Source: Paraburkholderia edwinii (GTDB lineage: Bacteria; Pseudomonadota; Gammaproteobacteria; Burkholderiales; Burkholderiaceae). Taken from it: a stretch of 64,000 bases of DNA. The notes beneath the pieces were generated by a model. The model saw nothing but the letters and a program-made list of their open reading frames with translations. It had not been told where the DNA came from and ran no database searches. The stretch covers positions 3,658,001 to 3,722,000 of the forward strand of contig NZ_CP080095.1 of NCBI RefSeq assembly GCF_019428685.1, read 5' to 3'. Shown here piece after piece: positions 56,321 through 64,000 of the stretch. Positions within the stretch are counted from its first letter, which is position 1; every line of letters starts with the position of its first letter. A program made the translations under genes and the position numbers.

Positions 56321-56581
56321 TCAGGTATGCGTCTCAGGGCGCATGCTGAACACGGGCGTTTTAATCCAGGAGTCGATAACCGACTGTAACTGCACCCACA
56401 TTTTCTCGTTCAGATCAAATTCTTCGCCAACGCGCCCGCTGCCGTCTTCGCACAAGTGGCAATAGACAACTTCATTGCCTGCCCAGTGCGCTGTGATGGA
56501 ATCGCTCAAGTCTGCAGTTGTGCCGAGTGGAACATCGCGTAACAATTTCGCTATGCTTGATTTAAACTCGTTCATGTTCAT
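56321..56581 (-). CDS. Small hypothetical protein
   Basis: An 86-residue protein starting MNMNEFKSSIAKLLRDVP, with an AHWAGNEVVYCHLCEDGSG centre holding two Cys three apart. GGAGA lies about 8 bases before the ATG at 56581. The even composition and the ribosome site favour a real gene. I do not recognise the family. Confidence 0.55.
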   Translation of the reverse strand: MNMNEFKSSIAKLLRDVPLGTTADLSDSITAHWAGNEVVYCHLCEDGSGRVGEEFDLNEKMWVQLQSVIDSWIKTPVFSMRPETHT

Positions 56582-56706
56582 GGTCAGTCTCCGAAATATA
56601 GCCATCCTCAGCATAACCCGGACCCAGGTCCCAAATTGGTGGGCGACAGGGGAGAATCATGGGTCCGGCGAGGGTATGCAGGTACGCATAAATCCGTGAG
56701 GAGATA

Positions 56707-56850
56707 ATGAACAAGAGCGATTTAGTCGCTTTGCCATCGCATTCGGCCCATGATCGCCTAGGGGACTTGCTCCTTCAATTTACGAATGTTGAATTGAGAT
56801 TACTCATCGCCAGCTATGCACCAATCCGGGCTGAACGCTACGATGCATGA
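56707..56850 (+). CDS. Small hypothetical protein
   Basis: A 47-residue frame with GAGGAG just before its ATG. The helical second half DRLGDLLLQFTNVELRLLIA looks like protein. It is short, so coding is uncertain. Confidence 0.38.
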   Translation: MNKSDLVALPSHSAHDRLGDLLLQFTNVELRLLIASYAPIRAERYDA

Positions 56851-57002
56851 CGAGACGCACCGGACATGTATGTGCTTACGATCGCCCAGCAACGTCACAG
56901 CCTGACTGTCACTGAGAACCGGATCATTCGGGCGGAACTCAGCATTAGTACGATGCGCGACATGATTCAGACATCGCTCTGGGTGGCGCCGACACGCGAC
57001 CG

Positions 57003-57128
57003 ATGCAGGACGTGCTCGCGATGGCAGAGCAGGCGCTTGGCGACCCTTCCGAGATCAGGAAGTTCTTGATTGAAAGCATTAAGGGAAAGGAGCGGGACCT
57101 CGCCAGGATCATTGGATCCTGGAACTAA
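57003..57128 (+). pseudogene. Possible C-terminal remnant of a small gene
   Basis: A 41-codon frame with a convincing helical sequence (MAEQALGDPSEIRKFLIES then IKGKERDLARIIGSWN). Codons before it stay open to a TAG near 56951, but no ribosome site is seen, so it looks like the end of a gene whose start is lost. Confidence 0.3.
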
Positions 57129-57229
57129 CGCTGCCTGTACTCGGTTGAAGATCCCCACAGGACGTCAATCGCTGCTTGCCCGATGATCTCCGCGACCAAG
57201 CGTCCTATCTCAGCGCGTGTACGTTGCAT
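57125..57229 (-). pseudogene. Relic second copy of the 86-residue protein gene at 54114
   Basis: The minus strand encodes RLVAEIIGQAAIDVLWGSS, matching YLVAEVAGQAAIDVLLGAS of the gene at 54114. Bases 57159-57182 equal 54157-54180 exactly (24 of 24). Only the last third of the coding sequence is recognisable. The remaining frame from 57229 is 34 codons. Confidence 0.7.
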
Positions 57230-57580
57230 CAAACAAGGAAGCACCCTTTACCATATCCATGCAAGGCGATCGCAAAGACGCAAAATCAGGAGAACCTTCC
57301 CTCCAGCAACCATCGCATACTAGGGCGAAAGTCCGTCGCATGCGCCCTGTGCATAAGCTTCCTGTCAGTTGTATATTTGTACGTCCTAATGATCTTGGGT
57401 CTGCGTTCAGTCTTTGCGGCTCGGGAGGATTACTCTATGCCTGCCACTCACGCTTCTGCTTTACACAGGCAGCTCGCAGCTGATTCCATAAGGAGGCCGG
57501 CAAAGATGAGGCATCGACGATGTGAGGTAACCCGAAGAAATCGCAGCTGCTGATGCCTGCAAGTGCGGGCACCAGCCGGC
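57230..57580. other. Region without a gene
   Basis: About 350 bases downstream of the cold-shock gene. I find no frame with support and only imperfect hairpins near 57555-57575. Confidence 0.4.
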
Positions 57581-57784
57581 TTACAGTGGCTTGATATTTG
57601 ATGCATGTAGTCCTTTTGGGCCACGTTTCGTTTCGTAGCTAACCTTCTGGTTCTCGGCAAGGGTCTTGAAACCTTCGCCGCTCACTTCGGAGAAATGCGC
57701 GAACAGATCTTCGCCACCTGCGTCGGGGGTAATGAACCCAAATCCTTTGCTATCGTTAAACCACTTTACAGTACCGGTGTCCAT
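57581..57784 (-). CDS. Cold-shock protein, CspA family
   Basis: A 67-residue OB-fold RNA chaperone with both RNA-binding motifs: [12 protein letters not shown] (RNP1) and DLFAHFSEV (RNP2). AAGGA lies 6 bases before the ATG at 57784, and the ATG two codons upstream would overlap that site. It is monocistronic with a long upstream region, as usual for csp genes whose leader controls translation. Whether it is cold-induced cannot be told. Confidence 0.93.
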   Translation of the reverse strand: MDTGTVKWFNDSKGFGFITPDAGGEDLFAHFSEVSGEGFKTLAENQKVSYETKRGPKGLHASNIKPL

Positions 57785-58165
57785 AAACATTCCTTGAAAG
57801 GGAGAGTGTCCGAAGAGTCAAGGAGTGAGAGGACAGCGGATACCGCTGACGCAGCGAACCACTGACGAGCAGCGTGCGATCGACCTTCTTGAGCTTCGGA
57901 TTCCACAATACGCTGGTGACAGCAACCAGGCAAGAAGAATGCATATGAGCGGTTCATCCTGTTCGTTGTGTTCGCGCATGCCGTGCCTTGATGTATATCG
58001 TTGCACTGCATTTCACGCCACATCTGACACCCGCCCTGGCCGGGTCGCGTGCTCTGCCTGCTACCGGTCGGGCTTGCGAAAATAGATGGAGACGGAACCG
58101 GCAAATGCGCGCAGAATGGATTACAAGGCGGCCGCTCCCGCGGTCCAAGTAATTGGAGAAACATC
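57785..58165. other. Divergent intergenic region, csp / 44-residue protein
   Basis: No supported gene in 381 bases. It must include the csp leader and promoter on one strand and the start signals of the small basic protein on the other. Confidence 0.45.
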
Positions 58166-58300
58166 ATGGCAAAGGGCCAACTGCGCGGCAATCGTGAGGC
58201 GAAAAAGCCTAAACAGCCCAAAAAGGTACCGTCTCCTGCGGCGGATCTGTCCTGGCCGACAGCCCCGAAGACTGCCAGCTCACCAGCAAAGAAAAAGTAA
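58166..58300 (+). CDS. Small basic conserved protein
   Basis: A 44-residue Lys/Pro/Ala-rich protein starting MAKGQLRGNREAKKPKQPKK and ending in AKKK. GGAG lies 8 bases before the ATG. I recall very similar short proteins with this N terminus in many proteobacteria, of unknown role and probably nucleic-acid binding or disordered. A CCGAGG-ACGCAG-CCTCGG hairpin follows just after the stop but lacks a T-run. Confidence 0.7.
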   Translation: MAKGQLRGNREAKKPKQPKKVPSPAADLSWPTAPKTASSPAKKK

Positions 58301-58655
58301 CCAACACCGAGGACGCAGCCTCGGGGTCTGCACCTCCTGAAATCTCTCTTCCCCGCGCATCGCCTGTACTAGTGCAATACGGGTCGACCTAGGGCCAGCC
58401 CATTTCCTCCTGGTTACTGGATCTATCGCGCGACACGCGCGTCGTGCCGCACGCGAGAGCAATGGTCGGGCATACGCCGTTTTCGTCGGTTGCGAGGCTG
58501 CACGGGCGGTTGTACCGGAGTTCGTCATACCGGCAATCCGTGCTCGCGCCCTCGGATCATCGTAACGATGACGACCAGCACACCTTTTAACAGCATCGCC
58601 CGCGAGGCCTTTTGCCCCGTCCGATCGAGTCACCTAACCGCAGAAAAAGGGCTCT
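58301..58655. other. Intergenic region upstream of the glucan synthase gene
   Basis: No gene is apparent. It should contain the promoter of the glucan synthase gene. Confidence 0.45.
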
Positions 58656-61600
58656 GTGAACACATTGCTTCAGTACGCGGTGCGATTTCGATCGCGCTCG
58701 CCGCCGTGGACGGACACCGCGCCAGTGCGTGACGAACTATTTGGCGTCGAGCGTCTTGAGCAGCACGCGCAGAGCCTCGCCGCCTCCCAACCGGTAACGA
58801 ATAAACCACCCGTCGTACTGGCTCTGCACATGCGGCTCAACGACAACGCCGCAGTCCTGCTCGCAGCTTACCGCGCGAGTGCCGCAGAACTGGAGAGTGG
58901 CCGGGGCGTGGAGCCTGCAGCCGAATGGCTGCTCGACAACTATCACCTCGTCGAAGAACAGATTCGCGAGATTCGCGAAGACCTCCCGCCAGGCTACTAC
59001 CGTCAGTTGCCGAAGCTCGCCGCGGGTCCGTTCGCCGGCTATCCGCGCGTATTCGGTCTTGCTTGGGCGTTCGTAGCCCATACCGACAGTCACTTCGACC
59101 CGCAGGTGCTGCGCCGTTTTATCGACGCCTACCAACGGATCCAGCCGCTGACGATCGGCGAATTGTGGGCGGTGGCGATCACGCTGCGCATCGTGCTGAT
59201 CGAGAACCTGCGACGTCTCGCCGACCAGATGACCGCGGGCCGCACCGCGCATGCGGATGCCGACGCGCTCACTGACCGTCTGCTCGAATCGGGCAACGCG
59301 CGTACCGCACTGGAAGCGGATATCGCTTCACGTTCATCGGGCGCGTTGTCGGAGCCGTTTGCCGCGCAACTCGCTAAACGGCTGCGTGATCAGGATCCAC
59401 GTACCACGCCGGCGCTGGGCTGGCTGGAAGAGCGGCTGAAGTGCCAGGGTCTTTCCGTCGATGAGGTCGTGCAGCACGCGCAGCAACACCAGGGCGCATC
59501 GAACGTCACGGTGCGCAATGTGATTACCAGCATTCGCCTGATTTCCGACATCGACTGGACAGAACTGTTCGAGAGTATGAGCCTTGTCGACGCGCGCCTG
59601 CGCGAAGGCAGCACGTTCGGCACGATGGATTTCCCGACGCGCAATCTCTACCGCAGCGCGATCGAGCAACTGGCGCGCGGTTCATCCGTGAATGAACTCG
59701 ACGTGGCCGATCTCGCGCTGCAGTCGGCGCAAGCGGCGATTGCAGCAGCGGGCGATATGGAACGTGCGGGACGTGCCGGGGAGCCTGGCTATCATCTGAT
59801 CGCCGAGGGCCGGCGCGCGCTCGAGTCTGCATTGAATTTTCGACCGCCGCCGCGTTTGAGAATCACGCGATTCAGTGTCCATCTCGGCATCGGCGGCTAC
59901 GTCGGCACAATCCTGGCGGCTGCCACGATGCTCGTGGCGCTGACCTTGTGGGTAGTGTGGACGCTGTGGACGACACCACCGCAAGGCACCGACGCGTGGT
60001 TACTCGCGTTGTTTGCCGCATGCGCATTCCTGCCTGCTACGGAGGTCGCGACCGCGCTCGCTAATCGCGCGGTGACATGGGGTTTCGGCGCAGTCACGTT
60101 ACCCGGGCTCGAACTGACGGCGGGCGTGCCGTCATCGCTGCGCACGCTGGTCGCCGTGCCGACGCTTCTGAGCAGCGAGGCCGAGTTACGCGAGCAGATC
60201 GAACGTCTCGAGGTGCACCATCTCGCGGGCGGTGGCGGCGACCTGTCGTTCGCGTTGCTGGCCGACGGGCTAGACGCTGATGAGGAAGTGCTGCCAGGCG
60301 ATGCGCCTCTGCTCGCCGTCGCTGTCGACGCCATCGACGCACTGAACCGTCGGCACGGACAGGGCCCCGGGGGCAGCCGTTTCCTGTTGCTGCACCGCCG
60401 TCGCGTGTACAACGCGAGCGAGAACAAATGGATGGGCTGGGAACGCAAACGCGGCAAGTTGCACGAACTCAACCGGTTGCTGCGCGGCGCGACCGATACG
60501 AATTTTGTGCCCGTCGCGGGGCGCGCACCGCAGGTGCCGTCAGGGGTACGCTACGTCATCACACTCGATGCCGACACGCGTCTGCCGCGCGATGCCGCGC
60601 TGCGCCTGATCGGCAAGATGGCGCATCCGCTGAACCGGCCGCAATTCAGCGAAACCAAGCAGCGGGTGGTTAACGGCTATGCGATCCTGCAACCGCGCGT
60701 AACGCCATCGCTGCCCGTTGGCCAGGAAGGGTCGCTCTATCAGCGTGTGTTCTCCGGTCCAGGCGGGATGGACCCGTATGCGGCGGCCGTATCCGACGTC
60801 TATCAGGACCTCTTTGGCGAGGGTTCGTTTACCGGTAAAGGCATCTACGACGTCGATGCATTCGAAGCGACGTTGCGCGGGCGCGTGCCGGAAAACGCAC
60901 TGCTCAGTCACGATCTGTTCGAAGGCATTTTTGCGCGCGCGGGCCTTGCATCCGATGTCGAGGTAGTCGAGGAAGTGCCGTCGCGTTACGACGTCACGTC
61001 AAAACGCCAGCATCGCTGGACGCGCGGCGACTGGCAGTTGCTGCCGTGGATCGTCGGGCATCGGGGCTGTGGCCAGACAGCGATGCCGTCCATCGGCCGC
61101 TTCAAGATGCTCGACAATCTGCGCCGCTCGCTACTCGCCCCCACGATGGTCGCTGCGTTCGCGCTGTGCTGGTTGATGCCGGTCCGCGCCGGTTTCGCGG
61201 GAATCCTGGCGTTGTCAGGCGCGCTCGCCGTTCCCGCGTTTCTGCCGACACTATTCGCGATCCTGCCGCGACGTGCAGGGATTCGCCTGCGCAATCACTT
61301 TCGCGTCCTCGCTGCCGACGTGCGGCTTGCTGCGCTGCAAATCGTTTTATCGGCCGCATTCGTTGCCGATCACGCATGGCGCATGGGTGATGCGATCGTC
61401 CGGACGCTGGTGCGCCTGTTCGTCACACATCGCCGCCTGCTCGAGTGGACGACGGCGGCCCAGTCGAAGGCCAGCCCGCGCCTGGATCTGAGCGGCTTTT
61501 ATCGGCAGATGAGCGGCGGTATCACGCTCGCAGTCGCGTTGTGCGCCAGTGCGCTCGCCGTTGAGCCGGCACATTGGCCGCTCGTGCTGCCGTTTGCGTT

Positions 61601-64000
61601 GCTGTGGCTGGCCGCACCGGCGCTTGCATTGTGGTCGAGCCGTTCGCCAGCGGTTGCGGGGCGATTTGCGATGTCCGACGAGGACGCTCAGGGCCTGCGC
61701 CTGATCGCGCGGCGCACCTGGCGCTTCTTCGAGACCTTTGTTACGCCGCTCGAAAACATGCTGCCACCCGATAATTTTCAGGAAGACCCGAAGCCGGTCG
61801 TCGCGCAGCGCACCTCGCCGACCAACCTCGGGCTGTATCTGCTCTCGGCGGTCGTCGCGCGAGATTTCGGCTGGGCGGGGACGGTGGAAACCGTCGATCG
61901 AATTGAAGCCGCATTTGTCTCGATGCAGAAACTTCCGCGTTTCAGGGGCCATTTCTACAACTGGTACGACACGCGGGACCTGCGGGCCCTCGCGCCCGTG
62001 TATGTGTCGTCAGTCGATAGCGGCAATCTCGCCGGCCATCTGATCGCGCTCGCCAACGCGTGCGAGGAGTGGCTGCAAGCGCCGCTTGCGTCGGCTGCCA
62101 GATCCGGAATACGCGACAACCTGCAACTCGCGCGCGAGGCGGTCGACTCGCTGCCAGCGGCAAACGCGGAGCATGGCAAACAGCTCGTCGAAATTTTCGA
62201 GGAAATCGATGCGCACCTGCGTGGCCCGCAGATGCTTGACTCGTTGTCGCCGTCGCTGATCCGGCTAACGAAGAAAGCCGGGCAGACGACGCGCGCGATC
62301 ATGCCGGCCAGCGGCGATGACAGTTACGCGGATCTGATGTTCTGGATCGAAGCCTTGCATCGCAGTGTGAGCGAACACAGTCGCGACCGGCAGCAACTTG
62401 GCGCCGTGCCACAGCTTTTGCAAGCACGTCTGCGCTCGATTGCCGACACGTCGCGCGAGATGGCGCTCGGCATGGACTTCGCGTTTCTGCTCGATCCGGA
62501 TCGCAAGCTGCTGTCGATCGGCTATTCGCAGGCGGATAAGAGCCTCGATACGAGCTGCTACGACCTGCTTGCGTCCGAAGCGCGGCTAGCGAGCCTGTTT
62601 GCCATCGCCAAGGCAGACGTGACGACGCGACACTGGTTTCGCCTGGGTCGCGCCGCGACGCCGGTCGGCAAGGGTTCCGCACTGATTTCGTGGTCGGGGT
62701 CGATGTTCGAGTATCTGATGCCGTCGCTGGTGATGCGTGCGCCGGTCGGCAGTCTGCTTGAACAGACCAGCCGGCTGGTCGTAGAACGGCAGATCTCGTA
62801 TGCACGGTCGCTCGGCATGCCATGGGGCATCTCGGAGTCCGCGTATCAGGCCCGCGACATCGAGTTCAACTATCAGTATTCGAACTTTGGCGTACCCGGC
62901 CTCGGCCTGAAACGCGGCCTCTCCGAAAACAGGGTCATCGCACCTTATGCGACGGGTCTGGCGACCATGGTCGCCCCGCGGGCCGCCCTCGAAAACTACA
63001 CGCAACTCGCGAAACTGGGCGCATTGGGCCGCTACGGCTTTTACGAAGCGCTCGATTTCACCCGTACACGCCTGCCCGACGCGCAGCACTTCGCGATCGT
63101 CCGCAGTTTCATGGCTCACCATCAGGGCATGACGATCGTTGCAATCGCAAACACCTTGCTCGATGCAGTGATGCGAGTGCGCTTTCATCGCGAGCCGATG
63201 ATCCAGGCGAGCGAACTGCTGCTGCAGGAACGCATGCCGCGCGACGTGGCCGTGGCGCATCCTCGCGCGGAGGAAGTGAATACGTCCGCTGTGGACACCT
63301 ATGCGATGCCGCCGACGCTGCGGCGCATCGCCCACACGACGGCGGCCAGCGGGCCGCCAATTACGCATCTGCTGTCCAATGGACGGTATGTGGTGATGCT
63401 CACCGCCACCGGCGCCGGTTACAGCCGCTGGCGTGAACTCGCAATCACGCGCTGGCGAGAAGACGCCACCCGCGATCACTGGGGCTCGTTCATCTACCTG
63501 CGCGATACGCTGGACACCCAGGTGTGGTCTGCGAGCGCGCAACCGTGCGCGACGGAAGCCGAATACGGCGAAGTCGTGTTCGGCGAAGATCATGCGGAGT
63601 TTACGCGTCGCGACGGATCGCTGACCACGACGATGGACGTGCTGGTTTCTGGCGAAGCGGACGGCGAAGTTCGGCGTGTCTCGCTCGCGAACAGCGGGCG
63701 CAGCACGCGTGAGATCGAACTGACCTCATACATCGAACTTACACTGGCTACGCCGGCTGCCGACAACGCGCATCCGGCGTTTTCGCGAATGTTCGTGCAG
63801 ACGGAGCATCTTGCCGAATTCGAAGCGCTGGTGGCGACGCGGCGTCCGCGCTCGCATGACGAGGCTCAGGTCTGGGTCGCGCATTTCGCCGTGGTCGAGG
63901 GCGAGATTGTCGCCGAACCTCAGTACGAAACGGATCGGCTACGCTTTCTGGGCCGCGGGGGAAATACCCGCATGGCCGCATCGACCGTCTGCAACCGTCC
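58656..64000 (+). CDS. Cyclic beta-1,2-glucan synthase (NdvB-like), 5' part
   Basis: A continuous frame of over 1780 codons from a GTG at 58656 (AAAGGG about 6 bases before it) to the window edge. It starts with PVRDELFGVERLEQHAQSLA, has helices near residues 410-445, then a GT84 core with YVITLDADTRLPRDA, LSHDLFEGIFARAG and RHRWTRGDWQLLPW. After a second membrane block (about 830-1010) the glucan-handling part follows with TSPTNLGLYLLS, FYNWYDT, SESAYQARDIEFNYQYSNFG and AHHQGMT. The GH94-like phosphorylase end lies beyond the window (the family is about 2800 residues). The enzyme makes periplasmic cyclic beta-1,2-glucan from UDP-glucose for osmoadaptation and host interaction. No partner gene is seen upstream. 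Confidence 0.93.
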   Translation, partial: MNTLLQYAVRFRSRSPPWTDTAPVRDELFGVERLEQHAQSLAASQPVTNKPPVVLALHMRLNDNAAVLLAAYRASAAELESGRGVEPAAEWLLDNYHLVEEQIREIREDLPPGYYRQLPKLAAGPFAGYPRVFGLAWAFVAHTDSHFDPQVLRRFIDAYQRIQPLTIGELWAVAITLRIVLIENLRRLADQMTAGRTAHADADALTDRLLESGNARTALEADIASRSSGALSEPFAAQLAKRLRDQDPRTTPALGWLEERLKCQGLSVDEVVQHAQQHQGASNVTVRNVITSIRLISDIDWTELFESMSLVDARLREGSTFGTMDFPTRNLYRSAIEQLARGSSVNELDVADLALQSAQAAIAAAGDMERAGRAGEPGYHLIAEGRRALESALNFRPPPRLRITRFSVHLGIGGYVGTILAAATMLVALTLWVVWTLWTTPPQGTDAWLLALFAACAFLPATEVATALANRAVTWGFGAVTLPGLELTAGVPSSLRTLVAVPTLLSSEAELREQIERLEVHHLAGGGGDLSFALLADGLDADEEVLPGDAPLLAVAVDAIDALNRRHGQGPGGSRFLLLHRRRVYNASENKWMGWERKRGKLHELNRLLRGATDTNFVPVAGRAPQVPSGVRYVITLDADTRLPRDAALRLIGKMAHPLNRPQFSETKQRVVNGYAILQPRVTPSLPVGQEGSLYQRVFSGPGGMDPYAAAVSDVYQDLFGEGSFTGKGIYDVDAFEATLRGRVPENALLSHDLFEGIFARAGLASDVEVVEEVPSRYDVTSKRQHRWTRGDWQLLPWIVGHRGCGQTAMPSIGRFKMLDNLRRSLLAPTMVAAFALCWLMPVRAGFAGILALSGALAVPAFLPTLFAILPRRAGIRLRNHFRVLAADVRLAALQIVLSAAFVADHAWRMGDAIVRTLVRLFVTHRRLLEWTTAAQSKASPRLDLSGFYRQMSGGITLAVALCASALAVEPAHWPLVLPFALLWLAAPALALWSSRSPAVAGRFAMSDEDAQGLRLIARRTWRFFETFVTPLENMLPPDNFQEDPKPVVAQRTSPTNLGLYLLSAVVARDFGWAGTVETVDRIEAAFVSMQKLPRFRGHFYNWYDTRDLRALAPVYVSSVDSGNLAGHLIALANACEEWLQAPLASAARSGIRDNLQLAREAVDSLPAANAEHGKQLVEIFEEIDAHLRGPQMLDSLSPSLIRLTKKAGQTTRAIMPASGDDSYADLMFWIEALHRSVSEHSRDRQQLGAVPQLLQARLRSIADTSREMALGMDFAFLLDPDRKLLSIGYSQADKSLDTSCYDLLASEARLASLFAIAKADVTTRHWFRLGRAATPVGKGSALISWSGSMFEYLMPSLVMRAPVGSLLEQTSRLVVERQISYARSLGMPWGISESAYQARDIEFNYQYSNFGVPGLGLKRGLSENRVIAPYATGLATMVAPRAALENYTQLAKLGALGRYGFYEALDFTRTRLPDAQHFAIVRSFMAHHQGMTIVAIANTLLDAVMRVRFHREPMIQASELLLQERMPRDVAVAHPRAEEVNTSAVDTYAMPPTLRRIAHTTAASGPPITHLLSNGRYVVMLTATGAGYSRWRELAITRWREDATRDHWGSFIYLRDTLDTQVWSASAQPCATEAEYGEVVFGEDHAEFTRRDGSLTTTMDVLVSGEADGEVRRVSLANSGRSTREIELTSYIELTLATPAADNAHPAFSRMFVQTEHLAEFEALVATRRPRSHDEAQVWVAHFAVVEGEIVAEPQYETDRLRFLGRGGNTRMAASTVCNR

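Noticed and set aside
58280..58633. A 117-codon minus-strand frame upstream of the glucan synthase gene
   Set aside because: Arg-rich, no ribosome site, overlaps the 3' end of the 44-residue gene and has no recognisable motif.
46475..58655. Mobile element or phage remnant as the source of the sparse region
   Set aside because: I found no transposase, integrase, terminal inverted repeats or target duplication.

Overview
The window looks like a chromosomal segment of a Burkholderiaceae betaproteobacterium, most likely Paraburkholderia or a close relative. The basis is the GC-rich coding, the order yqgE-ruvX-pyrR-pyrB-pyrC', the rmlBACD-apaH junction, and Burkholderia-like small proteins (DUF1488, PRC-barrel and a 44-residue basic protein). 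No mobile element, CRISPR array, rRNA or tRNA was recognised.

Positions 1-33654 hold a large surface-polysaccharide locus, most simply an ABC-transporter-dependent O antigen. Its parts are: an initiating undecaprenyl-phosphate sugar transferase cut by the left edge plus a sugar epimerase; GDP-sugar genes (fcl, gmd, a second gmd-like gene, manC, and a second fcl at 27365); the exporter wzm/wzt, with a C-terminal glycan-recognition region on Wzt; two methyltransferases, one fused to a coiled coil built on 21-bp repeats; six GT4/GT2 glycosyltransferases that are not membrane-anchored; and rmlBACD for dTDP-L-rhamnose. Inside it lies a minus-strand operon (26944 to about 19295). It encodes CDP-glucose synthesis and 4,6-dehydration, an SDR, a GtrB/ArnC-type membrane-anchored glycosyltransferase, a UPF0104 membrane protein, an FAD oxidoreductase and a polytopic protein. 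No ddhC-type dehydrase is present. I infer that this operon builds a polyprenyl-linked 6-deoxyhexose that GT-C proteins could use to decorate the glycan in the periplasm.

Positions 33655-46474 are core genome: apaH, a PAP2 phosphatase, an acyltransferase, pyrC' (which lacks the metal-binding HxH), pyrB, pyrR, ruvX, yqgE, a FimL/ChpA-like protein, rubredoxin, thiD, and groES-groEL under a CIRCE operator.

Positions 46475-58655 are sparse and decayed: a lone sulfotransferase, DUF1488 and other small hypothetical genes, an AI-2E family permease, a trypsin-like protease, a candidate small RNA at 53822-53924, a slipin pseudogene with three lesions, a truncated PRC-barrel gene, a relic copy of a small gene, and a cold-shock gene. 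From 58656 to the right edge runs the 5' part of a very large cyclic beta-1,2-glucan synthase gene.
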